A stretch of DNA of 45,092 bases from Pseudomonas sp. RIT623 (GTDB taxonomy: Bacteria > Pseudomonadota > Gammaproteobacteria > Pseudomonadales > Pseudomonadaceae). The DNA lies in contig NZ_SOZA01000040.1 of NCBI RefSeq assembly GCF_004519305.1, positions 1 to 45,092 of the forward strand, in the 5' to 3' direction. A model generated the notes under the pieces. It was not told where the DNA came from. It did not search any database and was given only the letters and a program-made list of their open reading frames with translations. Below are positions 26,410 through 34,315 of this stretch, piece after piece. The stretch's first letter is position 1; every line of letters starts with the position of its first letter. The position numbers and the translations under genes are program-made.

Positions 26410-28356
26410 ATGCAGCCTGAACACTTCGACTTTTCCTGTCCGGTCTATTTGCCGGTGACCGCCGAGGTCTGCCAGGGGCTGTTGCAGGCCGAAGGCGCGC
26501 CCGCGCTCGAGGCCCTGAGCGAGCCCGAACTCGCCGCGTTGCTGGTGATCCAGAACCTGGCCCAGGGCGGCGCCAAGGTCGATGCGCTGGCCGCCGAGAA
26601 GGTGCTGGGGCGGTTGCTGGCCTGGGCAGTGGACGGGCCGCATTCGGCCGATGTCGGCCTGTTGTCGGAGGCGCGCCGACTGTTCGATGCGCGCAAGCTG
26701 TACTTCGGCCTTGAGGTAATCAAGGGCTCCCGGCTGCGCCTGCTCGATGCCGAACAGGTACGGGCGCGGGCCTACCTGCTGGCGGACGGCAAGTGGGATT
26801 TCGCTTTCCGTATCCGTCTGCAGCAAGACGGCGACCCGTTCAGCCAGCAGGTGACCACGGGCTTCGACAAGGAGCGCTGGCTGACCGTCGAACAGGACAA
26901 GCTGCTCAAGTTGGTGCGCGCCAACCTTGATGAAGACCTGCATGTGCAAGGTTATGCCGGGATCGGCAAGAGCTACCTGCTCGGCGCGCTGATGGACTGC
27001 CTGCCGCGGGGGCGGGTGCTGGCCCTGGCGCGCACGCCGGCCAAGCTGGGTGCCCTGCGCCAGCGCATGGGGCTGGATGCCCAGGCCAGGGTCGGCATGA
27101 CCTTCGGCCAGTTCGCCCGCGCGCTGCTCAAGGAGGCCCGGCCGGCGGCCAAGGCGTCGCCGCGGGGGCCGGGCAAGCGCCGCCTGGCCGAAGAGCTGGG
27201 CATCGTCGGGCTACGCCAGTACGACGCCGAGCATGCCCTGGATATCTGCCTTGAAGTGCTGCAACGCTACTGCGAGTCGCGGGACTACAGCCTGTCGAAC
27301 CGCCACTTGCCGTTCTTTCGCCAGGCGCTGTCGGCCCTCGATGCGCAGGTGTTGCTGGAGTACGCCAGCCGGCTGTGGCGCTACCTGGAGGCGAACCCGG
27401 CCTGGGGCGCGCAGACCGGCTTCGAGGCTCTGCTGCTGATCAAGCGCGCGAGTTTGGCCGGTTGCAGCGTGCCCGGGCGTTTCAGCCATGTGATCATCGA
27501 TGAGAGCCAGGATGTGCCGGCGTCGCTGCTGCAAACCATCGAGCGCGGCCGCCAGGTGCTGATCACCCTGGGTGATGAATACCAGAAGGCCAGTGGCGAG
27601 GTGGTGCGCCGCGAGCGCCAGGTGCGGCACAAGGACATGGCGTTCGCCGTGCGCTCCGGGCGCCAGGTCGAGCGCCTGATCAACCCGTTGATTGGCGTGC
27701 ACTCGCAAAAATCCAAGGTGGCCTTCGAGGCGGCGGACGCCGTGGATGTCGGGATAGAGCACTTCCCTGAAGGTTTTGTGCCGCCCGAGGGTTGCGTGGT
27801 GCTGACAGCCTCGCGTTGGGACACCATGCGCTGGGCCATGGAACTGGTCGATTGCAACTGCCTGCTGAGCTTCCCCGACTGGCCCGACATGCGCCGCTTC
27901 ATGGCCACGGCAGTCAGCCTGTTCAGGTCGGCGTTCCATGCCACGGGGCCGGATGCCGAGGGTCAGCACGGCTATTTTGCCCATCTGCTCGATTGGCGGC
28001 AGGTGCGTGAGTCGGAGCGCTTCGATGCGTCGTTCCAGTGGGTCGAGGCGCGCCTGGAAGCCGGGTTCAAGCTGGCCGACCTGACCCTGCTCGATGCCCG
28101 GGTCGCGGATCGGCGGGGCAGCCTTACCCTGATGCAGGCCGAGGAGGCCGGCGGGCTGGAGTTCGACCAGGTGCTGCTGACGCCAGAGTTGATGACCACC
28201 CAGCGCTTCAAGGATGCCTACGCCTTCGATGTGCGGATCTGCGCGGTGTATATCGCCTTGTCGCGGGCGCGCCGGCAGTTGTACCTGCCGTACGATGTGC
28301 AGGAGTGGATCGACTACCACAAGAGCCAGCCGTTTCGCGAGTTGCACGGTTACTGA
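26410..28356 (+). CDS. UvrD/PcrA-like superfamily 1 helicase-related protein
   Basis: 648 aa from ATG 26410. Residues 1-155 match nothing I recognise. The SF1 core follows: Q motif LTVEQDKLLK (158-167), Walker A GYAGIGKSYL (181-190), Walker B/DExQ IIDESQDVP (362-370), motif III LGDEYQK (387-393), a GLEFDQVLL block (582-590) and motif VI YIALSRARRQLY (614-625). The segment before GLEFD reads QAEEAG instead of the usual Thr-His/Ser-x-Lys, so motif V is atypical. ATPase residues look intact. There is no nuclease domain. It is probably a DNA-dependent ATPase; its physiological role is unknown. Confidence 0.8.
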   Translation: MQPEHFDFSCPVYLPVTAEVCQGLLQAEGAPALEALSEPELAALLVIQNLAQGGAKVDALAAEKVLGRLLAWAVDGPHSADVGLLSEARRLFDARKLYFGLEVIKGSRLRLLDAEQVRARAYLLADGKWDFAFRIRLQQDGDPFSQQVTTGFDKERWLTVEQDKLLKLVRANLDEDLHVQGYAGIGKSYLLGALMDCLPRGRVLALARTPAKLGALRQRMGLDAQARVGMTFGQFARALLKEARPAAKASPRGPGKRRLAEELGIVGLRQYDAEHALDICLEVLQRYCESRDYSLSNRHLPFFRQALSALDAQVLLEYASRLWRYLEANPAWGAQTGFEALLLIKRASLAGCSVPGRFSHVIIDESQDVPASLLQTIERGRQVLITLGDEYQKASGEVVRRERQVRHKDMAFAVRSGRQVERLINPLIGVHSQKSKVAFEAADAVDVGIEHFPEGFVPPEGCVVLTASRWDTMRWAMELVDCNCLLSFPDWPDMRRFMATAVSLFRSAFHATGPDAEGQHGYFAHLLDWRQVRESERFDASFQWVEARLEAGFKLADLTLLDARVADRRGSLTLMQAEEAGGLEFDQVLLTPELMTTQRFKDAYAFDVRICAVYIALSRARRQLYLPYDVQEWIDYHKSQPFRELHGY

Positions 28357-28380
28357 GGCTTGCTGGATGGGGCCTGGGAG

Positions 28381-28424
28381 CGCCCCGCGATACCGGCGAA
28401 GGCGCTGCCAGCCATCGCGGGGCG
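28381..28424. terminator. Hairpin between convergent helicase and merR genes
   Basis: Arms CGCCCCGCGAT (28381-28391) and ATCGCGGGGCG (28414-28424) are perfect over 11 bp. The sequence resembles the genome's GC-rich palindromic repeat. Position between two convergent stops suggests a bidirectional terminator, though T-runs are weak. Confidence 0.5.
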
Positions 28425-28428
28425 GGTT

Positions 28429-28833
28429 TCAGGCCTTGGCGGCTAATCTGCCGCGCTTGCCCTGGCTGGCCGATACCTGCATCAAGCGCTGGAATGTCGG
28501 GCAGTGCAGATGATGCGCTTCGGGGCAGGCCGCTGCATGGCGCAACCCTTTGCTCATGGCTTGCAAGCGTCGGACCTTGTGGTCGATCTCGTCGGCCTTG
28601 GCCAGCAACATCTGCCGGTCGACCTGCTGCTCAACGAGCATCGCCGCCACCTCGTCCAGGGAGAACCCGGCTGCCTGGCCGAGGGCGATCAGTGCCAGGC
28701 GTTCTGCTGTGTCGGCTGGAAACTGTCGGCGCTGACCGCGGCCGGCCAGTGACTTGAGCAGTCCCTTGTTCGCGTAATAACGCAGTGTCGACGCAGGCAC
28801 CCCGGTGCGCCGGGCGACATCGGCAATGTCCAT
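28429..28833 (-). CDS. MerR-family transcriptional regulator
   Basis: 134 aa from ATG 28833 after AAGGGGGAT. The N-terminal MerR winged helix is clear: MDIADVARRTGVPASTLRYY and ANKGLLKSLAGRGQRRQF. A long dimerisation helix (about 70-100) follows. The C terminus has two cysteines, C103 and C111, in ACPEAHHLHCPTF with three His residues nearby, which could bind a metal or sense redox state, but no classic MerR/CueR/SoxR cysteine motif is present. It is divergent from a DUF2938 membrane protein gene with a perfect palindrome between, the classic layout for a MerR regulator and its target. Confidence 0.9.
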   Translation of the reverse strand: MDIADVARRTGVPASTLRYYANKGLLKSLAGRGQRRQFPADTAERLALIALGQAAGFSLDEVAAMLVEQQVDRQMLLAKADEIDHKVRRLQAMSKGLRHAAACPEAHHLHCPTFQRLMQVSASQGKRGRLAAKA

Positions 28834-28844
28834 GGCAATCCCCC

Positions 28845-28876
28845 TTGACTTGAAGTCGACTTCAACTTGCATGCTG
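28845..28876 (+). promoter_or_regulatory. MerR-type promoter/operator upstream of the DUF2938 gene
   Basis: TTGAAGTCGACTTCAA (28850-28865) is a perfect 16-bp palindrome. On the plus strand it lies between a -35 TTGACT (28845-28850) and a -10-like CATGCT 19 bp later. An over-long spacer filled by a palindrome is the hallmark of promoters activated by MerR-type DNA distortion. The -10 is weak, so its assignment is tentative. Confidence 0.65.
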
Positions 28877-28918
28877 CTTGGCAGGTACCTTTTCGTCAAC
28901 TTGCCAAGGACTTTCACC

Positions 28919-29416
28919 GTGACTACCTCACTCCTCGTTCTCTGCATCGTGCTGGTCGGTATCGGCGCGACCCTGGTCATGGACCTGTGGACCTGGCTGC
29001 TCAAGCGCCTGGGCGTTACCACCCTGAACTACGCGATGATCGGCCGCTGGGCCGGGCATCTGCTGCAGGGGCGCTGGCGTCATGTGGCGATCGGCAAGGC
29101 CGCGCCAGTACGCGGCGAGCTCGGCTGGGGCTGGCTGATCCACTATGCCACCGGGCTGGCGTTCGCCCTGTTGCTGGTGGCCATGGTTGGGGAGCCCTGG
29201 CTGCGCGCACCGAGCCTGTGGCCAGCATTGCTGGTCGGGGCGGTGACCGTACTGGTGCCCTTGTGCGTCGTGCAACCGGCTCTGGGCGCCGGTTACTTCG
29301 CGGCGAACACCCCGGCGCCGCTGCGTAGTTGCCTGCGCAGCCTGGCGACGCACTGCGTGTTTGGCGTTGGGCTGTTCCTTAGCGCCTGGGCCCTGGCCTG
29401 GTGCCTGCGGGGGTAG
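28919..29416 (+). CDS. DUF2938 family membrane protein
   Basis: 165 aa from GTG 28919, with AAGGA 8 bp upstream. About four to five hydrophobic segments (LLVLCIVLVGIGATLVMDLW at the start, ATGLAFALLLVAMVG, ALLVGAVTVLVPLCVV, FGVGLFLSAWALAW). The pattern MDLWTWLLKRLGVTTLNYAM, IGRWAGHL, LQPALGAG-like (VQPALGAGYFAANTP) and RSLATHCVFG fits the DUF2938 family, which has no known function. Expression is likely controlled by the divergent MerR gene. If the regulator senses a metal, thiol or drug, this may be an export or protective membrane protein; that is speculation. Confidence 0.8.
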   Translation: MTTSLLVLCIVLVGIGATLVMDLWTWLLKRLGVTTLNYAMIGRWAGHLLQGRWRHVAIGKAAPVRGELGWGWLIHYATGLAFALLLVAMVGEPWLRAPSLWPALLVGAVTVLVPLCVVQPALGAGYFAANTPAPLRSCLRSLATHCVFGVGLFLSAWALAWCLRG

Positions 29417-29554
29417 GCGGACAGGGCAGGAGGGCTTGGCGCCTTGGCGGTCTGTCCAGGCTTGCGCCTGGACGACAACGGCAGGGTGCAATTTTGGCCC
29501 CGCTCCGCTAGCATTAGCGCTCTTTCCGCCCGCTCCGGTCACGATGGTTTTTTG

Positions 29555-31609
29555 ATGAGTTATCAGGTTCTTGCACGTAAATGGCGTCCGCGCTCGTTCC
29601 GCGAAATGGTCGGCCAGACCCATGTGCTCAAGGCTTTGATCAACGCCCTGGACAACCAGCGCCTGCACCACGCCTATCTGTTCACCGGCACCCGTGGCGT
29701 AGGCAAGACCACCATCGCGCGGATCATCGCCAAGTGCCTGAACTGCGAGACCGGCATCACCTCGACGCCCTGCGGCACCTGCTCGGTATGCCGGGAGATC
29801 GACGAGGGCCGCTTCGTCGACCTGATCGAGATCGACGCCGCCAGCCGCACCAAGGTCGAGGACACCCGCGAACTGCTCGACAACGTGCAGTATGCCCCCA
29901 GCCGCGGGCGCTTCAAGGTCTACCTGATCGACGAAGTGCACATGCTTTCCACCCACTCGTTCAACGCCCTGTTGAAGACGCTGGAAGAGCCGCCGCCCTA
30001 CGTCAAGTTCATCCTCGCCACCACCGACCCGCAAAAGTTGCCGGCAACCATCCTGTCGCGCTGCTTGCAGTTCTCGCTGAAGAACATGAGCCCGGAGCGC
30101 GTGGTCGAACACCTTAGCCACGTGCTGGGCGCCGAGAACGTGCCGTTCGAGGACGATGCCCTGTGGCTGCTCGGGCGCGCCGCCGACGGCTCGATGCGCG
30201 ACGCCATGAGCCTGACCGACCAAGCCATTGCCTTCGGTGAAGGGCGAGTGCTGGCGGCCGATGTGCGGGCGATGCTCGGCACCCTCGATCATGGCCAGGT
30301 GTACGGCGTGCTCCAGGCGCTGCTCGAGGGCGATGCCCGGGCGCTGCTGGAGGCGGTGCGTGACCTGGCCGAGCAAGGCCCGGACTGGAACGGCGTGCTC
30401 TCGGAAATGCTCAACGTGCTGCACCGGGTGGCCATTGCCCAGGCGCTGCCGGAGGCCGTCGACAACGGCCAGGGCGACCGCGACCGAGTGCTGGCGCTGG
30501 CTCAGGCCCTGCCGGCCGAAGACGTGCAGTTCTATTACCAGATGGGCCTGATTGGCCGTCGTGACCTGCCATTGGCGCCGGACCCACGTGGCGGCTTCGA
30601 AATGGTCCTGCTGCGCATGCTGGCGTTCCGTCCGGCCGATGCCGACGATGCGCCGAAGCCGGTGCTAAAGCCGGTGGGGATCAGCCAGGCCACAGCTGAT
30701 CCAACCACACCGGTGGCAGCGGCGGCTGCTGTCGTCACGTCGCCAGTGGTGCCCGTTGCCGTGCCGGCGCCCGCCGAGGTTGTCGAAGCGGCCCCCGTGG
30801 CAGCGGTGCCAGCGCCCGCGGCGGTTGAGCCAGCGACGCCAGAGCCCGTCTCTGAACCGGTGGTGCTGCCGGCAGCGGTCGAGGAAGTCGTCGACTTGCC
30901 GTGGGAAGAGCCTGTCGCCGCGCCTGTGCCAGTGGCTATCGAACCTGAGCCTGAGCCTGAGCCTGAGCCGCCTGCCGCCGAACCGGCGCACTACCAGCCC
31001 GACGATGACGCGCCGCCGTTCGACCCGTCCGCCTACAGCCCGGCGGGCATGGAGCGCGATGACGAACCGCCAGGCGATGAGGATTACTACACCCCGGACA
31101 GCGACCCGGCCGGTTTCAGCTATCTGGACGAACTCGCCGAGCACGTCCAGGAAGAGCCCCCTGCCCAGGCGCCTGAACCCTTGCCCGCCGCTCAGCCGGC
31201 CACCGGTCTGGCCCTGCAATGGCTGGAATTATTCCCACAGTTGCCTGTCTCTGGGATGACAGGCAACATCGCCGCCAACTGTACCCTGATCGCCACCGAG
31301 GGCGACGATTGGCTGCTGCACCTGGACCCAGGCCAGGGCGCGCTGTTCAATGCCACCCAGCAACGGCGCCTGAACGACGCGCTCAACCAGCTGCTGGGGC
31401 GTAGCATCAACCTGAGCATCGAGTTGATCCGCCCCGAGCAGGAAACCCCGGCCCAGGCTGCAGCGCGCAAGCGCGCCAACCGCCAGCGCGACGCCGAAGT
31501 ATCGATCGAGCAGGATCCGCTCATCCAGCAGATGATTCGGCAGTTCGGCGCGACGGTACGACAGGATACTATTGAGCCTGTAGACGCCCTGGTCAGCCAG
31601 GGTCAATGA
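29555..31609 (+). CDS. dnaX: DNA polymerase III subunit tau (DnaX)
   Basis: 684 aa from ATG 29555 (MSYQVLARKWRPRSF). Clamp-loader ATPase that ties polymerase cores to the helicase. Walker A GTRGVGKT (45-52); zinc site Cys 64, 73, 76, 79; Walker B/DExH LIDEVHMLSTHSFNALLKTL; sensor LSRCLQFSLK. A long Pro/Ala/Val/Glu linker (about 370-530) includes a run of EP dipeptides encoded by tandem hexamers (about 30946-30971). The C-terminal tau domain follows. No A-AAA-AAG slippery heptamer was seen, so a frameshifted gamma form of the E. coli kind is not expected. Confidence 0.96.
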   Translation: MSYQVLARKWRPRSFREMVGQTHVLKALINALDNQRLHHAYLFTGTRGVGKTTIARIIAKCLNCETGITSTPCGTCSVCREIDEGRFVDLIEIDAASRTKVEDTRELLDNVQYAPSRGRFKVYLIDEVHMLSTHSFNALLKTLEEPPPYVKFILATTDPQKLPATILSRCLQFSLKNMSPERVVEHLSHVLGAENVPFEDDALWLLGRAADGSMRDAMSLTDQAIAFGEGRVLAADVRAMLGTLDHGQVYGVLQALLEGDARALLEAVRDLAEQGPDWNGVLSEMLNVLHRVAIAQALPEAVDNGQGDRDRVLALAQALPAEDVQFYYQMGLIGRRDLPLAPDPRGGFEMVLLRMLAFRPADADDAPKPVLKPVGISQATADPTTPVAAAAAVVTSPVVPVAVPAPAEVVEAAPVAAVPAPAAVEPATPEPVSEPVVLPAAVEEVVDLPWEEPVAAPVPVAIEPEPEPEPEPPAAEPAHYQPDDDAPPFDPSAYSPAGMERDDEPPGDEDYYTPDSDPAGFSYLDELAEHVQEEPPAQAPEPLPAAQPATGLALQWLELFPQLPVSGMTGNIAANCTLIATEGDDWLLHLDPGQGALFNATQQRRLNDALNQLLGRSINLSIELIRPEQETPAQAAARKRANRQRDAEVSIEQDPLIQQMIRQFGATVRQDTIEPVDALVSQGQ

Positions 31610-31618
31610 CGGATAACC

Positions 31619-31646
31619 ATGCGGCCGGCCACGGGGCGGGCCGCAT
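31619..31646 (+). other. Hairpin between dnaX and ybaB
   Basis: ATGCGGCC (31619-31626) and GGCCGCAT (31639-31646) form an 8-bp stem with a 12-nt loop, 9 bp after the dnaX stop and 26 bp before the ybaB start. There is no T-run. It could reduce read-through, mark a processing site or protect the 3' end. Confidence 0.45.
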
Positions 31647-31672
31647 CACATGACCCAATCGAGGTACACCCC

Positions 31673-32008
31673 ATGATGAAAGGTGGCATGGCCGGCCTGA
31701 TGAAGCAGGCCCAGCAGATGCAGGAAAAGATGCAGAAAATGCAGGAAGAACTGGCCAATGCGGAAGTCACCGGCCAGTCCGGTGGCGGTCTGGTCAGCGT
31801 GGTGATGACCGGTCGTCACGACGTCAAGCGCGTCAGCATCGACCAGAGCCTGATGTCGACCGACGCTGACGACAAGGAAGTGCTCGAGGACCTGATCGCC
31901 GCGGCCCTGAACGACGCCGTGCGCAAGATCGAGCAGAGCAGCCAGGAGAAGATGGGCGGTATGACCGCCGGCATGCAGCTGCCGCCTGGTTTCAAGATGC
32001 CGTTCTGA
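31673..32008 (+). CDS. ybaB: YbaB/EbfC family nucleoid-associated protein
   Basis: 111 aa from ATG 31673 with GAGGT 7 bp upstream. Small dimeric DNA-binding protein found with dnaX and recR. The N-terminal helix is Met/Gln/Lys-rich (KQAQQMQEKMQKMQEELANA), then the strands GGGLVSVVMTGRHDVKRVSI, then DKEVLEDLIAAALNDAVRKI and a Gly/Met-rich tail. Length is normal. A longer in-frame start would add 18 residues not seen in the family. Confidence 0.95.
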   Translation: MMKGGMAGLMKQAQQMQEKMQKMQEELANAEVTGQSGGGLVSVVMTGRHDVKRVSIDQSLMSTDADDKEVLEDLIAAALNDAVRKIEQSSQEKMGGMTAGMQLPPGFKMPF

Positions 32009-32029
32009 TCGACGGCTTGCGTCATTAAG

Positions 32030-32063
32030 GGGAGCAACGGCCCAGCGGTCGTTGCTCCCTTGT
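32030..32063 (+). terminator. Hairpin between ybaB and recR
   Basis: GGGAGCAACG (32030-32039) and CGTTGCTCCC (32050-32059) are perfect arms with a 10-nt loop, extended outward by AAG/CTT and followed by TTGTT. It is probably a terminator or attenuator 34 bp before recR. Confidence 0.6.
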
Positions 32064-32097
32064 TCATTCTGATTCCTGAATTGGCAGGCCCGCATAC

Positions 32098-32700
32098 ATG
32101 AGCTTCAGCCCCTTGATCCGCCAACTGATCGACGCCCTGCGCATCCTGCCCGGCGTTGGCCAGAAAACCGCCCAGCGCATGGCCCTGCAGCTGCTCGAAC
32201 GCGACCGCAGCGGCGGTGCGCGCCTGGCCCAGGCCCTGAGCCAGGCCATGGACGGCGTTGGTCATTGCCGCCAGTGCCGCACCCTGACCGAGCAGGAACT
32301 GTGCCCGCAATGCGCCGACCCGCGCCGCGACGACACGCAGTTGTGCGTGGTCGAAGGGCCGATGGATGTCTATGCGGTGGAGCAGACCGGCTACCGCGGT
32401 CGCTATTTCGTGCTCAAGGGGCACCTGTCGCCGCTTGACGGCCTGGGCCCTGATGCCATTGGCATTCCGCAGCTGATGGCGCGGATCGAGGAGCAGGGCA
32501 CCTTCAGCGAGGTGATCCTGGCGACCAATCCGACAGTGGAAGGGGAAGCGACGGCGCATTACATTGCCCAACTGCTGACCGAGAAAGGCCTGGCGGCCAC
32601 GCGCATCGCCCATGGCGTACCCTTGGGCGGCGAGCTGGAGCTGGTCGATGGCGGGACCCTTGCCCACGCCTTCGCCGGGCGTCGGCCAATTTCTCTGTAG
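32098..32700 (+). CDS. recR: Recombination mediator protein RecR
   Basis: 200 aa. Works with RecF and RecO to load RecA at gaps. An N-terminal helix-hairpin-helix (LIDALRILPGVGQKTAQRMA) leads to a four-Cys zinc finger (CRQCRTLTEQELCPQC), then the Toprim domain (LCVVEGPMDVYAVEQTGYRG, GLGPDAIGIPQL, ILATNPTVEGEATAHYI) and the C-terminal GVPLGGELELVDGGTL. Length is normal. Convergent with apt. Confidence 0.96.
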   Translation: MSFSPLIRQLIDALRILPGVGQKTAQRMALQLLERDRSGGARLAQALSQAMDGVGHCRQCRTLTEQELCPQCADPRRDDTQLCVVEGPMDVYAVEQTGYRGRYFVLKGHLSPLDGLGPDAIGIPQLMARIEEQGTFSEVILATNPTVEGEATAHYIAQLLTEKGLAATRIAHGVPLGGELELVDGGTLAHAFAGRRPISL

Positions 32701-32712
32701 GTCTTGCAAGGC

Positions 32713-32774
32713 ATCGCGGGGCAGGCCCGCTCCCGCGCGGGTCAATACGCCTGGGAGCGGGCTTGCCCCGCGAT
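32713..32774. repeat. Inverted pair of GC-rich repeats between recR and apt
   Basis: ATCGCGGGGCAGGCCCGCTC... (32713-32734) and its inverse ending GGGCTTGCCCCGCGAT (32753-32774), matching over 22 bp with one G-U position. It sits between convergent genes and can act as a bidirectional terminator-like structure. A related pair is at 41467-41539. Confidence 0.75.
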
Positions 32775-32790
32775 CATTTCGGACGCGAAC

Positions 32791-33339
32791 TCAGTATTCG
32801 CTTAGGGAAAACTCGGTCAGGCAGAAGGTCGGCACCCCGGCCGCCTGCAAGCGACGCGATCCTTCCAGCTCCGGCAGGTCGATGATCGCCGCCGCCTCGA
32901 ATACCTGGGCGCCCGTGCGGCGCACCAGGTTGGCCGCGGCCAGCAGGGTGCCGCCGGTGGCGATCAAGTCATCGAAGATCAGCACCGAGTCCCCTTCGCA
33001 AAGGCTGTCGGCGTGGACTTCCAGGAAGGCCTCGCCGTATTCGGTCTGGTAGCCTTCGCTCAGCACGTCGGCCGGCAGTTTGCCTTGCTTGCGGAACAGG
33101 ATCAGCGGCTTGTTCAACTGGTGGGCGATGATCGAGCCGATCAGGAAGCCCCGCGCGTCCATGGCGCCGATGTGGCTGAACTCGGCCTCGACATAGCGCT
33201 CGATGAACTGGTCGGCGACATAGCGCAGCCCGCGCGGCGACTGGAACAGCGGGGTGATGTCGCGGAAGATCACGCCCGGCTTGGGGAAGTCCACTACCGG
33301 GCGGATCAAGGCTTTGAGGTCGAAGGTGTCGCTGTGCAT
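32791..33339 (-). CDS. apt: Adenine phosphoribosyltransferase
   Basis: 182 aa. Converts adenine plus PRPP to AMP. Conserved blocks: VVDFPKPGVIFRDITPLF, MDARGFLIGSIIAH, KQGKLPADVLSEGYQTEYG, and the PRPP-binding motif VLIFDDLIATGGTLLAA. Length is normal, cytoplasmic. It begins a minus-strand stretch that continues upstream with anr; the 54-bp gap between the anr stop and this start has no clear terminator. Confidence 0.96.
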   Translation of the reverse strand: MHSDTFDLKALIRPVVDFPKPGVIFRDITPLFQSPRGLRYVADQFIERYVEAEFSHIGAMDARGFLIGSIIAHQLNKPLILFRKQGKLPADVLSEGYQTEYGEAFLEVHADSLCEGDSVLIFDDLIATGGTLLAAANLVRRTGAQVFEAAAIIDLPELEGSRRLQAAGVPTFCLTEFSLSEY

Positions 33340-33393
33340 GGGACGGGTATCCTGGAAAAACCAAGGCGCCAGTATACCCTGTTCACACCAGGA

Positions 33394-34128
33394 TCAGACC
33401 TCGAGCGCGCCACCGGCCAGTGCGCACAGCTGGATCGGATCGAGAATATGCACTTCCTTGCCTTCGGCCTTGAGCAAGCCATTTTGCTGGAAGCGGGTGA
33501 ATACGCGGGACACGGTTTCCACGGCCAGGCCCAGGTAGTTACCGATCTCGTTGCGCGACATGCTCAGGCGGAACTGGTTGGCCGAGTAGCCGCGGGCGCG
33601 GAAGCGCGCGGACAGGTTGACCAGGAAGGTGGCGATGCGCTCGTCGGCGGTTTTTTTCGACAGCAGCAGCATCATCTGCTGGTCGTCGCGGATTTCGCGA
33701 CTCATCACCCGCATCAGTTGGCGACGCAGTTGTGGCAGCTGCACCGACAGTTCATCGAGGCGCTCGAACGGGATCTCGCACACCGAGGTGGTTTCCTGGG
33801 CCTGGGCCGACACCGGATAGGCCTCGGTGTCCATGCCGGACAGACCGACCAGCTCGCTGGGCAGGTGGAAGCCGGTGATCTGCTCTTCGCCGCTGTCGCT
33901 GAGGCTGAACGTCTTGAGGGCGCCGGAACGTACTGCGTAGACCGAGCCGAAATTGTCACCCTGGCGGAACAGGAACTCGCCTTTCTTCAGTGGGCGGCCG
34001 CGTTTGACGATTTCATCCAGTGCATCCATGTCTTCCAGGTTCAGGGACAGGGGCAGGCACAGGGGGGCCAGGCTGCAATCCTTGCAGTGGGCCTGGTTGT
34101 GTGGGCGCAGTTTTACTGGCTCGGACAT
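33394..34128 (-). CDS. anr: Oxygen-sensing transcription factor Anr (FNR family)
   Basis: 244 aa from ATG 34128 (MSEPVKLRPHNQAH). A 4Fe-4S cluster is expected on Cys 15, 18, 24 (HCKDCSLAPLC) and Cys 117 (SVCEIP). A CRP-type nucleotide fold and a long dimer helix follow. The C-terminal helix-turn-helix reads LSMSRNEIGNYLGLAVETVSR, with the E-x-x-S-R recognition pattern for TTGAT-N4-ATCAA. It activates micro-oxic genes; its neighbour hemN has a perfect site. The longer start adds 24 residues before the cluster domain and is unlikely. Confidence 0.95.
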   Translation of the reverse strand: MSEPVKLRPHNQAHCKDCSLAPLCLPLSLNLEDMDALDEIVKRGRPLKKGEFLFRQGDNFGSVYAVRSGALKTFSLSDSGEEQITGFHLPSELVGLSGMDTEAYPVSAQAQETTSVCEIPFERLDELSVQLPQLRRQLMRVMSREIRDDQQMMLLLSKKTADERIATFLVNLSARFRARGYSANQFRLSMSRNEIGNYLGLAVETVSRVFTRFQQNGLLKAEGKEVHILDPIQLCALAGGALEV

Positions 34129-34315
34129 TTCTTTCGATCCTTGTGGGAAAGCACACATAAGCCGTAAGGATAACCCGTGGCATGGGCTGTAGGCCAGCAT
34201 GCGCTTTTTTGGTGCGCGCCGGCTCCGGTCCGGTGGGGTGTTCCGGTACCGTACAACTGTCCATAGTGTGCCTCGAAAGGCCCGCTGTCCATGCGGTGAA
34301 ACGCCTCAATAACCC

